Source: Tipula vernalis
Lineage: Eukaryota; Arthropoda; Insecta; Diptera; Tipulidae
Direction of reading: 5' to 3'
DNA: 64,000 nucleotides
Assembly: GCA_958295665.1 (NCBI GenBank)
Contig: OY282558.1
Coordinates: 328,325,106 to 328,389,105, forward strand
In this document: positions 11,163 to 21,510 of the stretch, one piece after another
Numbering within the stretch: the stretch's first letter is position 1
Layout: each line of letters opens with the position of its first letter
Program-made: the position numbers and the translations under genes
The notes under the pieces: model-generated
What the model was told of the DNA's origin: nothing
Databases searched by the model: none
What the model saw: the letters and a program-made list of their open reading frames with translations, nothing else

Positions 11163-11722
11163 CTTATAACGTTCTTATTTATTATATTATAATTATTATT
11201 TATTTATTTATAAAATACAAACGTTTATTTTATTAGAACTTAATTATTTAAAGTAAAGTAAATACATTTCTTCTAAATACGCTCTCACGTCATTAATTAT
11301 TTTTTAATAAAAACCAATTCGGTCGAAAAATTAAATTGAACTGGCTATATATTTTTTAAATATAATAGCATATACGTGTGTGTGTCGTCGTTGTACAAAT
11401 TCACGACGATACCAAAAAGGGGAAATCTAAATATAATATAAATACCTATAATAAAATAAAAATCTTTTTCGCATTAATTTAGTAAACAAAGCTATAATAA
11501 GGGTTCGCACACGGTTGTGCAAAATGATAATAAACATGAAACATAGATTCCTCTCATTCAAACAAAAAAATTAAAATTCACAATATGAGTTGTGATTCTC
11601 GGTAGCGCGGTTCATATAATATTTAAATTCGAAATTATAAATTTATAATTGAATTTAAATTGATTGAATCGAAGTCGCTACAGGACTCCCCTCCAAGTTG
11701 ATATTCAATTGAAAAGAGAATA
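11163..11722 (-). other. 3' non-coding end of the Gypsy fragment, possible 3' LTR
   Basis: On the minus strand, just after the integrase frame, there is a purine-rich tract (CTTGGAGGGGAG, about 11691-11702) and then TGTAGCGACTTCG, which looks like a polypurine tract followed by a TG LTR start near 11682. The sequence then runs AT-rich to the minisatellite edge at 11162. No matching 5' LTR was found, so the LTR call is inference. Confidence 0.4.
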
Positions 11723-12570
11723 TTAAATGACAAAGTTAACTGCTTTGAAATCTTGGGACAAAAAATTTTGTTCCACTGAACTAACAATTCCGAAAGCAGG
11801 CTTTAATCTATCGATCGAGATATTATGATTTTTATCCTTGATCGAAATAATGAAATGTTTCCGAAGACGTCTGATAACTCTAAACGGCCCTTCGTACGGA
11901 GGAGAAAGTCTAACTCGAACCTTATCTGTCCTTATGAAAACAAAATCACAGTTGTCCAATGTTTTTGGTACAAATATGCCCTCTTGTTTCGCTTTACGCG
12001 TAGGAGACGGTATAGGATTCTTCATTGCATTCCGCAGTTGGTCGATGATCGTATTGTCAGGCAAGGGTGAAGGAGGATTATCGATAAAGAATTCACCAGG
12101 TAGCTTAATGGATTGACCATAAACCATCTCAGCTGGTGAGCACTTAAGCTCTTCCTTCACTGTGGCTCGAATACCTAATAAAATAATGGGTATTTCGGAG
12201 CTCCAATTAACAGTATTGCCTCTGCCCATAAGAGCAGCTTTAAGCTGTCGATGGAAGCGTTCCACCATGCCATTCGCTTTAGGATTGTACGCTGTAGTAC
12301 GAATCCTATGAGATCCAAGAAGTATTGTAAGTTCAGTAAATAGCTTAGACTCAAATTGAGAACCCTGGTCAGTTGTTATTTCTGCCGGGACACCAAAACG
12401 CTAGATGTAATTATTGACAAAAGTCGTGGCAATGGTATTAGCTGACATATTGCTCATGCAATACGCTTCAGGCCAACGTGTGAATCTATCAACACACGTT
12501 AAAATATATGAACAATTGTTGGAAACCGGTAATGGACCAACAATATCCAAATGGATATGTTCAAATCGAC
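11723..12570 (-). pseudogene. Gypsy integrase core and C-terminal domain, separated from its N-terminus by a MITE
   Basis: Minus-strand continuation of the integrase that begins in the 13022-14291 frame. It reads HLDIVGPLPVS (first catalytic D), then TDQGSQFES (second D), then [12 protein letters not shown] (catalytic E). After that come the GPFRV/RLKPAF-type C-terminal beta-barrel residues, with a stop at 11723. One in-frame TAG lies near 12401 (before RFGVPAEI). Otherwise the catalytic triad and frame are intact, so decay is light. The MITE at 12574-13021 splits it from the zinc-finger part. Confidence 0.85.
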
Positions 12571-12573
12571 CAG

Positions 12574-13021
12574 TGGCCCTATTCTGGTAATTCCCGGGGA
12601 ACGGGGAATAATTTTTTTACAGCAGTTATTCCCAGATACATATTTCCAACTTTTTATTCCCCATTTTCTTAAAGTGCATTCTGTCAATTGGGGAATAAAT
12701 ATACAGGGGAAATAAATTTAGTTGTATCAAAATTATTATAATAACTCTTATTTATTATAATACTATCTTCAAAACGATTAACAGTATTAATTATTAATAA
12801 CAACTACATATAAACAAACATTTTCGTTAAAAATCTATTCCCCATCAATTCTTTCATAAAATCGGTGTGGAAAAACAAACGTCAAAACTGCTGTAATGGG
12901 GAATAATTTTTTCCCAATAAAAAATCTTTCCCGAACACCAGAATACACTTTGGGGAAAAGGGAATAATACTGCAATAAAATTTAAAATTTCTATTCCCCG
13001 GGAATTACCAGAATAGGGCCA
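12574..13021. mobile_element. MITE copy 2, 448 bp, same termini, TSD CAG
   Basis: Same family as 10631-11093, with the same TGGCCCTATTCTGG termini and flanking CAG (12571-12573 and 13022-13024). It is roughly 2% different from copy 1, apart from a deletion of about 15 bp. It interrupts Gypsy integrase coding sequence between the zinc-finger and the catalytic core. Non-coding. Confidence 0.93.
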
Positions 13022-14291
13022 CAGGTGGAATATCGAAATGTCCATGTGGTGAGACTGTGTGCCTTTGCACTTTGGATCTTTGGCAGGATAAACAAGAATT
13101 AGCCCATTGGGTCACGTCTTTGTTTATACTTGGCCAAAAATATCGAGCCGTGATCAGTTTGCGCGTTGCGCGGACTCCAAGATGTGACAAGTTGTGCATT
13201 GAGTCGAAAATAATTCGGCGCAATGGCTCTGGCATATACGGACGGTTTTTACCCGTCGATATCTCGCAGTAGACTTCTAGGCCAGGCAACGTAAATAATT
13301 CTAGTTTAAAACTGGAAGTAGAACGGCGATCTATAGACCCAGATAATAATTTTTTGAGTTCGTCGTCTTTTGATTGTGCCAATATTATATCTTTATAATC
13401 GAAAAAAATTTCGTTTGTGGCCGAGTCGATATTTAACGTACGTGATAGCGTATCTGCTACAACGTTTTCGATGCCAAGCACATGCTGAATGTCCGAAGTG
13501 AACTGACTTATGTAATCCAAATGTCGCGATTGGCACGGATTCCTTTCAGTTTTGGATTGTATGGCTTTTGTTAGGGGTTTGTGGTCGGTGTAAATAGTGA
13601 AATCCTGACCTTCTATGAAGTATCTAAAATGTTTTACAGCAAGAAAAATTGCCAGAAGTTCCCGATCGAATGCTGAATACTTGATCTTGGCATTCGTTAA
13701 TTTCTTTGAGAAAAATCCCAAAGGCTCCCATCTCTTCTTATTTCGCGTTTTCTCTTTTTCTAAAAGTAGCAACCGACAAAAGTTTTTGGAGTGATCACTT
13801 TTATTTGCTTTGGTAATTAAATCACTTAAACATGATTTGGGTTGATTTTTCAAATCGATCAGTTTTTTATTTGCAATTCGATTTCTGTGCTCTAAATTTT
13901 TAATTTTTCTTGATATGTTTTGAAGTTGATTAGTTGACTCAGTATTTAAATTAACTATCCCATTGCTAACCATGCATTCGTTTTGTAATAAGGGGCTTTT
14001 ATTTAAGTTAGTCGACGTTTCCGATAAAAGTTTCTGTTTTGAATTTGTAGGCTGGGGTAAACATAATTTTGGTACAGCTGTCCGTTTAAGCTTGCGTTTA
14101 AGAATACAGCTTGCCTCAAAATGGTTTGAACAAATAAATATTCTCTTTTTACTGAATGGTAATATGCCACAATTTTTTAGCCAAAGTTCGTGGTTCGAAT
14201 AATGCTTTGAATATTTAAAAAGACGAGCAGCATCTTTTAATTCAGAAATACAGTGCAAAACTGCACATTTAACACCCGACGGTCTACTCAT
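13022..14291 (-). CDS. chimeric ORF: P-type THAP domain and coiled coil fused to Gypsy RNase H and integrase zinc finger
   Basis: One uninterrupted minus-strand frame. The likely start is the ATG at 14291 (MSRPSGVKCAV); the frame is open to 14393. The N-terminal part is a C2CH THAP zinc finger. Counting from the upstream Met at 14393, its residues are C43, C48, W71, C88 and H91, with the AVPKL box at 106-110. A Lys/Leu/Asn-rich coiled-coil stretch (about 155-185) and SKNFCRLLLLEKEK (202-215) follow, as in P-element transposases. At about residue 222 (near 13730) it changes without a break to Gypsy RNase H (EPLGFFSKKL; FDRELLAI; TDHKPL). Next come a spacer and the integrase HHCC finger (H400, H404, C434, C437). 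The frame ends in MITE sequence at 13021; the integrase core resumes at 12570. There is no reverse transcriptase between. Whether it is expressed is unknown. Confidence 0.75.
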
Positions 14292-14393
14292 AATAACAAC
14301 AATGATATTTCGATAATACGAGTTCAAATAATTACCTATAAATCGATTAAAATGCAAAATAAATATCGGCAATGAAAAATTATCTAAAAACAA

Positions 14394-15642
14394 TAAGTTT
14401 AAGAATAATAAAAATAAATTCGGTAAAATCTAATAACGAAAATCAGATTGACGACAGCGAAATAAAAACACAATATTCCTCTATTGTAAATATGTACATA
14501 CTATATGTATATACGGCTCAATAATCCAAAATTCAATAAATAGTAAAAATTTGGTATGCAACTACGAACTACGAACTTAAAATGCATACAGATGTATTAT
14601 GTATTTATGTATATGCAATATTATGTAATTGAATTCAAAATATTTTTTTTTGCACCTGTACTGCTAAATGTATCCTATTTGGTTATATAATTGTAATTTG
14701 TTTAAAATACGGATATTTCGTCAAACTGGCTAGGTATATTAAAAAAAAACCAAAACAACAAAAACACATTGAAAATTTCCTTAATGTTTTTTTTGTTATA
14801 TACATATACATAATGTATCTACAACCAGAACCGACTGTAAAAATATAGAAACGAAGTAAATAAATAGGGATATCTTCAATTTTATTATTTACATGATTTG
14901 GATTTGAAAACATTTGAATCCAATTCATTTTATAAAACAAAAACGGTTTTGTTTGCTACTCGTACATTAAAAACTAAAATAAAAAATTTTCTTTTACTCC
15001 TTTCTAGCTGCTTTTATTTAGTGTCTCGTTTTCGTGTGTAAGTTGAAACAAAAATAATTTCTATAAGTATACTAGTATGTGTTCAATATCAACACAATTT
15101 TACAATTGTTTATGTATTGTATTTTTTATGTTGTTAACTTGGTCGTCACTCGTCCGTATATAATAGCGACGATCATCGTAGTTCCAAAAATTGGAATATG
15201 TTGTGTGTCGCTACAAAAAAATTACCATTCAAGAAATACACCACTTGAATTATCTTATATATTCCTTTTATTTATGTTTTAACCCTATTATATGGGAAAA
15301 TTAATATAGAAGCACGTGAATTAGTGGAAACTGAACTAAAAACAGTGGTTATTACCTCATTTGTTAATCGAGTTGCGAGTGTTAATTCGTTTCGAGTTTA
15401 CGTAATTCGTGTTTTACAACATTAATCAAACACGAGAATTTGAGAAAATTTATTATAACCTCACTTTTAATCGAACCATATCCAATCACGTGTTTTTCAT
15501 TTCGCAATATTACATAACTCGGTTTTTAGAGCATTTCGATTTAAAACATATTGTTTACAACACATTAAAACAAAAATTAATCGTGCAATTTATAATAAAT
15601 TAATAATATAAAAATTAACACATCGCAAAGACCCGAAACAAA
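14394..15642. other. BEL-A leader, distal part; no gene recognised
   Basis: AT-rich stretch between the THAP/Gypsy frame and the BEL-A gag start. Small open frames here (14683-14940 minus, 15079-15282 and 15409-15603 plus) carry no motif. The last 300 bases, with no ATG-initiated frame leading into gag, are probably the true gag-proximal leader. Confidence 0.45.
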
Positions 15643-18600
15643 ATGTCTGCTCCAGCATTAATCCAACAACGTGGTCGAATTTTTACAACATTGACTAAGG
15701 CAGTAAATTATGCTGACACCTTGCATGAGGATGTTCCAATCTACGACATTCAAGTGAGGCATGATAGAATTGAAAAATTATGGGACGAATTTTATGCAGT
15801 TGAGGACGCATTAATGCTTTTTGAAAATCAAACTTCAAAAGCAGACGAGTTCGAGTCAAAATATTTTAAAGTCAAAGCAATATTCATGCAAGCGATAGCA
15901 CAAAGAACTATCCCGGATCCTCAAGATGCTGATAATGTCACCGAACGTCTCAATGCCACATTAGGCTCATTTGTTAATCAACAAAAATTACAACAAGACA
16001 CATCAAAAACGGGCCTTAAATTGCCAAAAATAAACGTGGAGTGCTTTTCTGGAGAATATGCAGACTGGCCTTCATTTCGAGACCTATATGTCGCCTCCAT
16101 TCATAATAACCACAATCTTTCTAACGTCCACAAATTTCAACTCTTAAAAGGTTTGTTGCGGGGTAACGCGGCTCTCCTGCTAAAACACGTTGCATTAACC
16201 GAAGCCAACTATAAGGAAGCCTGGGATAAACTCAACTCTCGTTACAACAAAACAAAATCGATTATTAATTCATATATAAAAAATTTTTATGAATTGCCGG
16301 CTGTGCATCAATCAAACGCTACGTCGCTCAGAACACTCGCAGAATCCGCCGACGAAATTTTACGAGGTTTAAAAGCACTCGGCGAATCAGCAGAAAGTCG
16401 TGACCATTGGATCATATATACCATCATGAGTAAGTTGGACAACGACTCGAAGCAGAGATGGGCTGTAGAATCTGTACAAAATGATAACCCTACGATCGCA
16501 GATTTTCTCAAATTCTTAAATCTTCGATGTGATGCTTTAGAAGGATGCACAATTAATAAGCGACCAGGTAATCGATTTGAATCATCAAAGGGCAGAACAG
16601 CATTACATGTAACCACAACGCAGCCAGCTTGCGCGTGTTGTAGCAAACCACATGCTTTATTTAAATGTTTACGTTTTAAACAATTTGATCTGCCGACACG
16701 CGTGGATTTAATCACAAAACAAGGGTTATGTTCCAATTGTTTACGAGCGAATCATACTACGGCTACCTGTTTTTCGAAGAGTTTCTGTTTTATTTGCCAA
16801 CAAAGGCATCATACACTTCTTCACGGTCTAAAATCAGTCGAAGAAGTAACTACTATCCAACATGCAATAGTGCCCACGCCAAGTACGAATGAGGTCCCAC
16901 AACATACTACAGAGATATTAAACAGCCATTTATTATCAAATAAAATCGAAGCACTAGATAACCAAAGTCAGTTAAATACGGCAATACAAACAGTATTGCC
17001 AACAGCATTGATCAAAGTTCAGAGTGCAGATGGAAGGATACATTTAGTTAGAGCGATGTTAGATTCCGGATCGCAAGCCAGCTTCGTTACCGAGCGCCTA
17101 ATTCAATATCTTGGTTTACCACGAGAAAGTTTGAATATTTCGATTAAAGGCTTATCTGGTTGTGATGCCGGCAAAACCAAAGGAGCTTCAAATATATTAT
17201 TGATATCGAGATATGACAACAACAAAGCTACGTCAGTCAAAGCTTTCATCCTGACGAATCTGTCATCAAAATTACCAGCAATCGATCTGTATCTCGATGA
17301 AATGTGCAAACAACAGCTTCAAGGTTTAAGTCTAGCCGATCCCGAATTCACTAAATCAAGTAAAATAGATATACTTTTAGGGATGGATGTTTTCTATAAA
17401 ATACTAGACCGAGAAATCCGAGTAGTAAACGATCGACTAACAGCATTTAATACCATATTTGGATGGGTAATTGGTGGTAAGTTGCCTGAAACTTCAAACA
17501 ATGTCATCTCGTGCAATATTTCATGGCCAGAAAATGACATCAATCACACGCTTCAAAGATTTTGGCAATTGGAGAATGTTCCTGAAAATAACCAACCATC
17601 AAAAGATGACATTATATGTGAGGAGTATTTTAAATCCAACTTCGCAGTAATTGACGGTCATTACAACGTGAAGCTTCCATTTCGAGATGAGTTAATGCCA
17701 CTCGGCGATTCACTTCCTACTGCCACATCTAGAATGCTGAATATGGAAAGAAGGTTTGCTAAGAATTCTAAGCTTAAAGACGAGTACGCTAAATTTATGC
17801 ATGATTACGAGAGCCTTGGACATATGCGACGTTTGAGCTCAAATGCAGAAACCACGGGCATCGGTATTTTTTACCTCCCGCATCATGCTGTAATGAAGCA
17901 AACGAGTTCGACGACAAAACTTCGGGTAGTATTTGATGGGTCAGCGAAATCGTCGAAAAATTTAAGCTTAAACGATAATCTATTGGTTGGACCATCAATA
18001 CAGAAGGACATATTTACGATACTACTAAGATTTAGAAGACATGTAATAGCATTTTCATCGGACATAGAAAAAATGTATCGTCAGATTATGGTAGCAAGAC
18101 CACACCAAAATTATCAGCGCATTGTATGGCGTGATGAACCAACCGAGGAAATGAAACATTATTGCTTAAATACAGTCACATACGGTCTTTCTTGTTCTGC
18201 GTTTTTAGCGATCCGATCGCTTCATCAAGCTGCATTCGAACATTCAACAGATTACCCACAAGCTGCCAACATAATTACATCAGATTTTTATGTTGATGAT
18301 TTGTTATCGGGCTCTGACACAATCCAAGGCGCAATCAAGTTGAAAAAAGACTTGTGTAAAATTCTGGGAAATAGTGGCTTTCATCTAAGGAAGTGGAGTT
18401 CGAATAACGTCGATTTCATAACATCTCTACCAAAGGAAATTCAAGGAGAAACTGTAGTATCGATAGAAGATCAATCAAATTCACTCAAAACACTTGGCAT
18501 GAAGTGGATTACGTCACAAGATATATTCTCATTCAGTTATCCTGAATTTAACAACGATGAAATTACGAAACGTACATTACTGGCAAATACTTCAAAGTTA

Positions 18601-20853
18601 TTTGATCCGATAGGATGGCTGACCCCAGTTACGATCCGTCTAAAAGTGTTGTTCCAATCGCTTTGGCTACTCAATCTTGATTGGGATGAAAGATTACCAG
18701 ATAATATTACCCAGAAGTGGATCACATTCAGAAAAGATCTTAAACATTTAAACAAAATTGCAATACCTCGTAGATTTTCAATTAATAAAGACGTAAAGGC
18801 TATAGAGTATCATGGTTTCTGCGATGCTTCCGAAATTGCTTATGCCGCGGTAATTTATGCAAGAACATTTGATGAAGAGGGCAACATATATACGAACTTG
18901 GTAACCTCAAAAACTAAAGTAGCACCGCTGAAGCAAATATCATTACCACGCCTGGAATTATGTGGTGCCTTGCTGCTTGCAAAATTGTTTAGAGTACTTT
19001 GTGATGGACTGGAAATCGAGAATACCAACATATTTGCTTGGTCTGACTCTAACATTGTGCTAAGCTGGTTAACCGAAGTCCCCAGAAAATGGAACTGCTT
19101 CATTGCAAACAGGACATCCACAATACTTGACATATTACCAGCTGAAAAATGGAGACACGTTCCATCGAAAAGTAATCCAGCTGATCTTCCATCAAGAGGT
19201 ACTTCGACTGCAAATCTTTTATCAGAATATTTATGGTGGAATGGCCCTCCATGGCTGGCTAAATCAGAACATCATTGGCCGAACCAGGCAAAATTGATAC
19301 CAACCAATTTAGAGCAAAGGAGTACATGTCTGCATTCAAATTTAGAAGAAGATGATAATCAAACATTGAATCATTTGTTTGAAAAAATTTCAAATTTTAA
19401 GAAGATAATACGAATTTTAGCACAATGTTACCGATTTGCCGAGAAATGTCATGGCATCGACACTACCTATCCTACTACGATTCAATACAAGAAAGCCAAG
19501 GAATTATGTTTAAGATGGGCACAAACTTCGGAATTTAAAGAAGATATAATACGGATCCAACAGAACAATAATTTGAGTAAAACTAGCAAATTAATCAGCT
19601 TGAATCCATCGCTTGACAGTTCCGGTCTAGTTCGTGTCGGAGGGCGATTATCCAATTCATCGCTACCCCAACATACCAAGTTTCCTATAATACTACCCCA
19701 AAGGAATCCTGTAACCAAATCACTCCTCTTATCCTTACATCAACAATATCTCCATCCGAATCCCTCAACATTATTATATCTTTGCAGATTAGAATATTGG
19801 GTGATTGGCGCCAGACGAATCATAAAGCAAATAACACTATCCTGTCCAAAATGCTATAGGTTGAAGCTTGCAACAGCGCAACAATTAATGGGTCAACTAC
19901 CTGCCGCAAGAGTCCTGCCGAGCAAACCATTTTTAAACGTGGGGATCGACTATGCAGGTCCAATTTATACCAGCTCAAGAAAGGGGAGAGGCGCAAGGAA
20001 GATCAAGTCATACATTTGCCTTTTTGTATGCATGTCAACGAAGGCTATCCACTTAGAACTCGTGAGCGAGATGACTACCACGGCTTTCCTCGCTACTTTT
20101 AACAGATTTACAAGTCGGAGAGGACTTCCAAAGAATGTATACAGCGACAATGGCTCCAATTTCATTGGAGCTAAACATAAAATAGAAGAGCTACAATCCA
20201 TTATTCAGAAAAATCTACGGGATGAGCAGATTCTTCATACATTTAACGATTTAGAGATCAACTGGCATATGATACCTCCATCAGCTCCACATTTTGGGGG
20301 GTTATGGGAGGCGGGTGTCAAATCCACAAAAAATCACATAAAAAAAGTCATTGGCGACACCGCATTAACCTTTGAGGAAATGTCTACACTTTTATGCCAA
20401 ATAGAGGCAATCCTTAACTCCAGACCTCTTATTCCTTTAAATGATGACCCCAATGATATCGAAATACTCACGCCAGGTCATTTCTTGGTCGGATCAGCAA
20501 TAACATCTTTACCTGCGAACGATCCTGATGATAGCAAATCCACATATAGAAACCGTTGGCAGCTTGTCCAGAATATGGTCAGAGGATTTTGGAAGAAATG
20601 GCAAGTCGAGTATCTTACCACCTTACAGCAACGTCCAAAATGGCAAAACACATCAAACAATTTTAAAGTCGATGATTTGGTACTAATCAAGGATACAAAC
20701 ACACCAGCTTTGCAATGGCCAAGAGGACGAATTATTGCAGTACATCCTGGAAGCGATGCGAAAGTAAGAGTCGTTACCGTAAAAACAACAAAAGGTATTA
20801 TCAAACGGCCGGTTACCAAATTATGCCAACTTGTTGGAGATCAACTGAGTTAA
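15643..20853 (+). CDS. BEL-A gag-pol polyprotein, 1736 aa, intact
   Basis: Single open BEL/Pao polyprotein with no stop or frameshift. Order: gag DUF1759-type region (about 125-270, LPKINVECFSGEYADWPSF). Zinc knuckles (about 325-395, CSNCLRANHTTATC then CFICQQRHHTLLH). DUF1758 aspartic protease with LDSGSQASF at about 473. RT with DIEKMYRQ and YVDDLLSG at 883. RNase H (GFCDASE; AWSDSNIVLSWL). H2C2 integrase zinc-binding region. Integrase core with D1436 (GIDYAGP), D1502 (YSDNGSNF) and E1556 (GGLWEAG). A C-terminal DUF5641 domain with YRNRWQLVQNMVRGFWKKW and KRPVTKLCQL. It would copy RNA to DNA and integrate it within cytoplasmic particles and the nucleus. The start ATG is the first in frame and gives the expected gag N-terminus. 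The stop lies 28 bases before the 3' LTR. No envelope gene is present. Confidence 0.95.
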   Translation: MSAPALIQQRGRIFTTLTKAVNYADTLHEDVPIYDIQVRHDRIEKLWDEFYAVEDALMLFENQTSKADEFESKYFKVKAIFMQAIAQRTIPDPQDADNVTERLNATLGSFVNQQKLQQDTSKTGLKLPKINVECFSGEYADWPSFRDLYVASIHNNHNLSNVHKFQLLKGLLRGNAALLLKHVALTEANYKEAWDKLNSRYNKTKSIINSYIKNFYELPAVHQSNATSLRTLAESADEILRGLKALGESAESRDHWIIYTIMSKLDNDSKQRWAVESVQNDNPTIADFLKFLNLRCDALEGCTINKRPGNRFESSKGRTALHVTTTQPACACCSKPHALFKCLRFKQFDLPTRVDLITKQGLCSNCLRANHTTATCFSKSFCFICQQRHHTLLHGLKSVEEVTTIQHAIVPTPSTNEVPQHTTEILNSHLLSNKIEALDNQSQLNTAIQTVLPTALIKVQSADGRIHLVRAMLDSGSQASFVTERLIQYLGLPRESLNISIKGLSGCDAGKTKGASNILLISRYDNNKATSVKAFILTNLSSKLPAIDLYLDEMCKQQLQGLSLADPEFTKSSKIDILLGMDVFYKILDREIRVVNDRLTAFNTIFGWVIGGKLPETSNNVISCNISWPENDINHTLQRFWQLENVPENNQPSKDDIICEEYFKSNFAVIDGHYNVKLPFRDELMPLGDSLPTATSRMLNMERRFAKNSKLKDEYAKFMHDYESLGHMRRLSSNAETTGIGIFYLPHHAVMKQTSSTTKLRVVFDGSAKSSKNLSLNDNLLVGPSIQKDIFTILLRFRRHVIAFSSDIEKMYRQIMVARPHQNYQRIVWRDEPTEEMKHYCLNTVTYGLSCSAFLAIRSLHQAAFEHSTDYPQAANIITSDFYVDDLLSGSDTIQGAIKLKKDLCKILGNSGFHLRKWSSNNVDFITSLPKEIQGETVVSIEDQSNSLKTLGMKWITSQDIFSFSYPEFNNDEITKRTLLANTSKLFDPIGWLTPVTIRLKVLFQSLWLLNLDWDERLPDNITQKWITFRKDLKHLNKIAIPRRFSINKDVKAIEYHGFCDASEIAYAAVIYARTFDEEGNIYTNLVTSKTKVAPLKQISLPRLELCGALLLAKLFRVLCDGLEIENTNIFAWSDSNIVLSWLTEVPRKWNCFIANRTSTILDILPAEKWRHVPSKSNPADLPSRGTSTANLLSEYLWWNGPPWLAKSEHHWPNQAKLIPTNLEQRSTCLHSNLEEDDNQTLNHLFEKISNFKKIIRILAQCYRFAEKCHGIDTTYPTTIQYKKAKELCLRWAQTSEFKEDIIRIQQNNNLSKTSKLISLNPSLDSSGLVRVGGRLSNSSLPQHTKFPIILPQRNPVTKSLLLSLHQQYLHPNPSTLLYLCRLEYWVIGARRIIKQITLSCPKCYRLKLATAQQLMGQLPAARVLPSKPFLNVGIDYAGPIYTSSRKGRGARKIKSYICLFVCMSTKAIHLELVSEMTTTAFLATFNRFTSRRGLPKNVYSDNGSNFIGAKHKIEELQSIIQKNLRDEQILHTFNDLEINWHMIPPSAPHFGGLWEAGVKSTKNHIKKVIGDTALTFEEMSTLLCQIEAILNSRPLIPLNDDPNDIEILTPGHFLVGSAITSLPANDPDDSKSTYRNRWQLVQNMVRGFWKKWQVEYLTTLQQRPKWQNTSNNFKVDDLVLIKDTNTPALQWPRGRIIAVHPGSDAKVRVVTVKTTKGIIKRPVTKLCQLVGDQLS

Positions 20854-20863
20854 TCCATCATGT

Positions 20864-20881
20864 ATTCACGGCCCGGGAGTA
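20864..20881 (+). promoter_or_regulatory. BEL-A polypurine-tract region (tentative)
   Basis: Between the polyprotein stop and the 3' LTR there is a CGGCCCGGGAGTA stretch ending at 20881. The equivalent place in BEL-B reads CGGCCGGGA. It is a short, imperfect purine tract but is correctly placed for plus-strand priming. Confidence 0.4.
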
Positions 20882-21510
20882 TGTTTGGTGAGTTCTTCAC
20901 AAACGGCACAAAATCAAAACACCACAATTAATTTATATATTTTATAACACCACAATTAATTTATATATTAAATACATTTATTGAAACTTCGAATCAGCTG
21001 TCACAGTAGAGTAAATTCTAAAATAAATTTAAAGACATTAAAATTTTTATCTATATGTATTAGATTGATTATACTTAACTTATGATAATTTATTGCCTAA
21101 TCTGGGTTACCTTGAATTGTATAAAAATTATGATTATTTTATTAATTAATTTAGTTTTCTTGTTATGTAAACACTTACTTGCTGTCAAATCGAATTGTAG
21201 AGATTGGACGATTTGCACTTTTTAGTGATCAGAGTGGCATCTGTTAACTAACACAGTTAACTAACCATAATTGTGCGCAAGCATACTATTCTATTCAGTG
21301 TATTTTTTTTCTCTGTTGTTCAAAATTTTAGTACATTGGTCATGCATTAATCATTAAGAAACGAGCGGTCAAGCTAACAACATTGTACCTACTTAAAAAT
21401 AATAATCATAAAATAAAAAAAAACTTTTTTGTCAAAATCATTAAACCTTTTTTTTTAAATTAATTCTGCTATCGTGCATCGGTTTACAATACAACCGCAT
21501 CACAAAATCA
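20882..21510 (+). repeat. BEL-A 3' LTR (629 bp)
   Basis: Same length as the 5' LTR, with two visible substitutions in 629 bases. It has TG...CA ends and is followed by the right target duplication GCCGG (21511-21515). Near identity of the LTRs means recent insertion, or later gene conversion. Confidence 0.95.

Larger units (their letters stand above)
7640..21510 (+). mobile_element. BEL-A, complete 13.87-kb BEL/Pao retrotransposon
   Basis: Bounded by paired 629-bp LTRs and a 5-bp duplication (GCCGG). It contains a tRNA-Tyr primer site and an intact polyprotein. Its length is about twice what its coding part needs, because 7.35 kb of extra sequence lies between primer site and gag. That extra part contains a minisatellite, two MITEs, Gypsy pol and a THAP domain. 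It inserted into an R1/LOA-like element. Confidence 0.93.

Noticed and set aside
16308..16736. 142-codon minus-strand frame inside BEL-A gag
   Set aside because: Shadow of the intact plus-strand polyprotein. No motif of its own.
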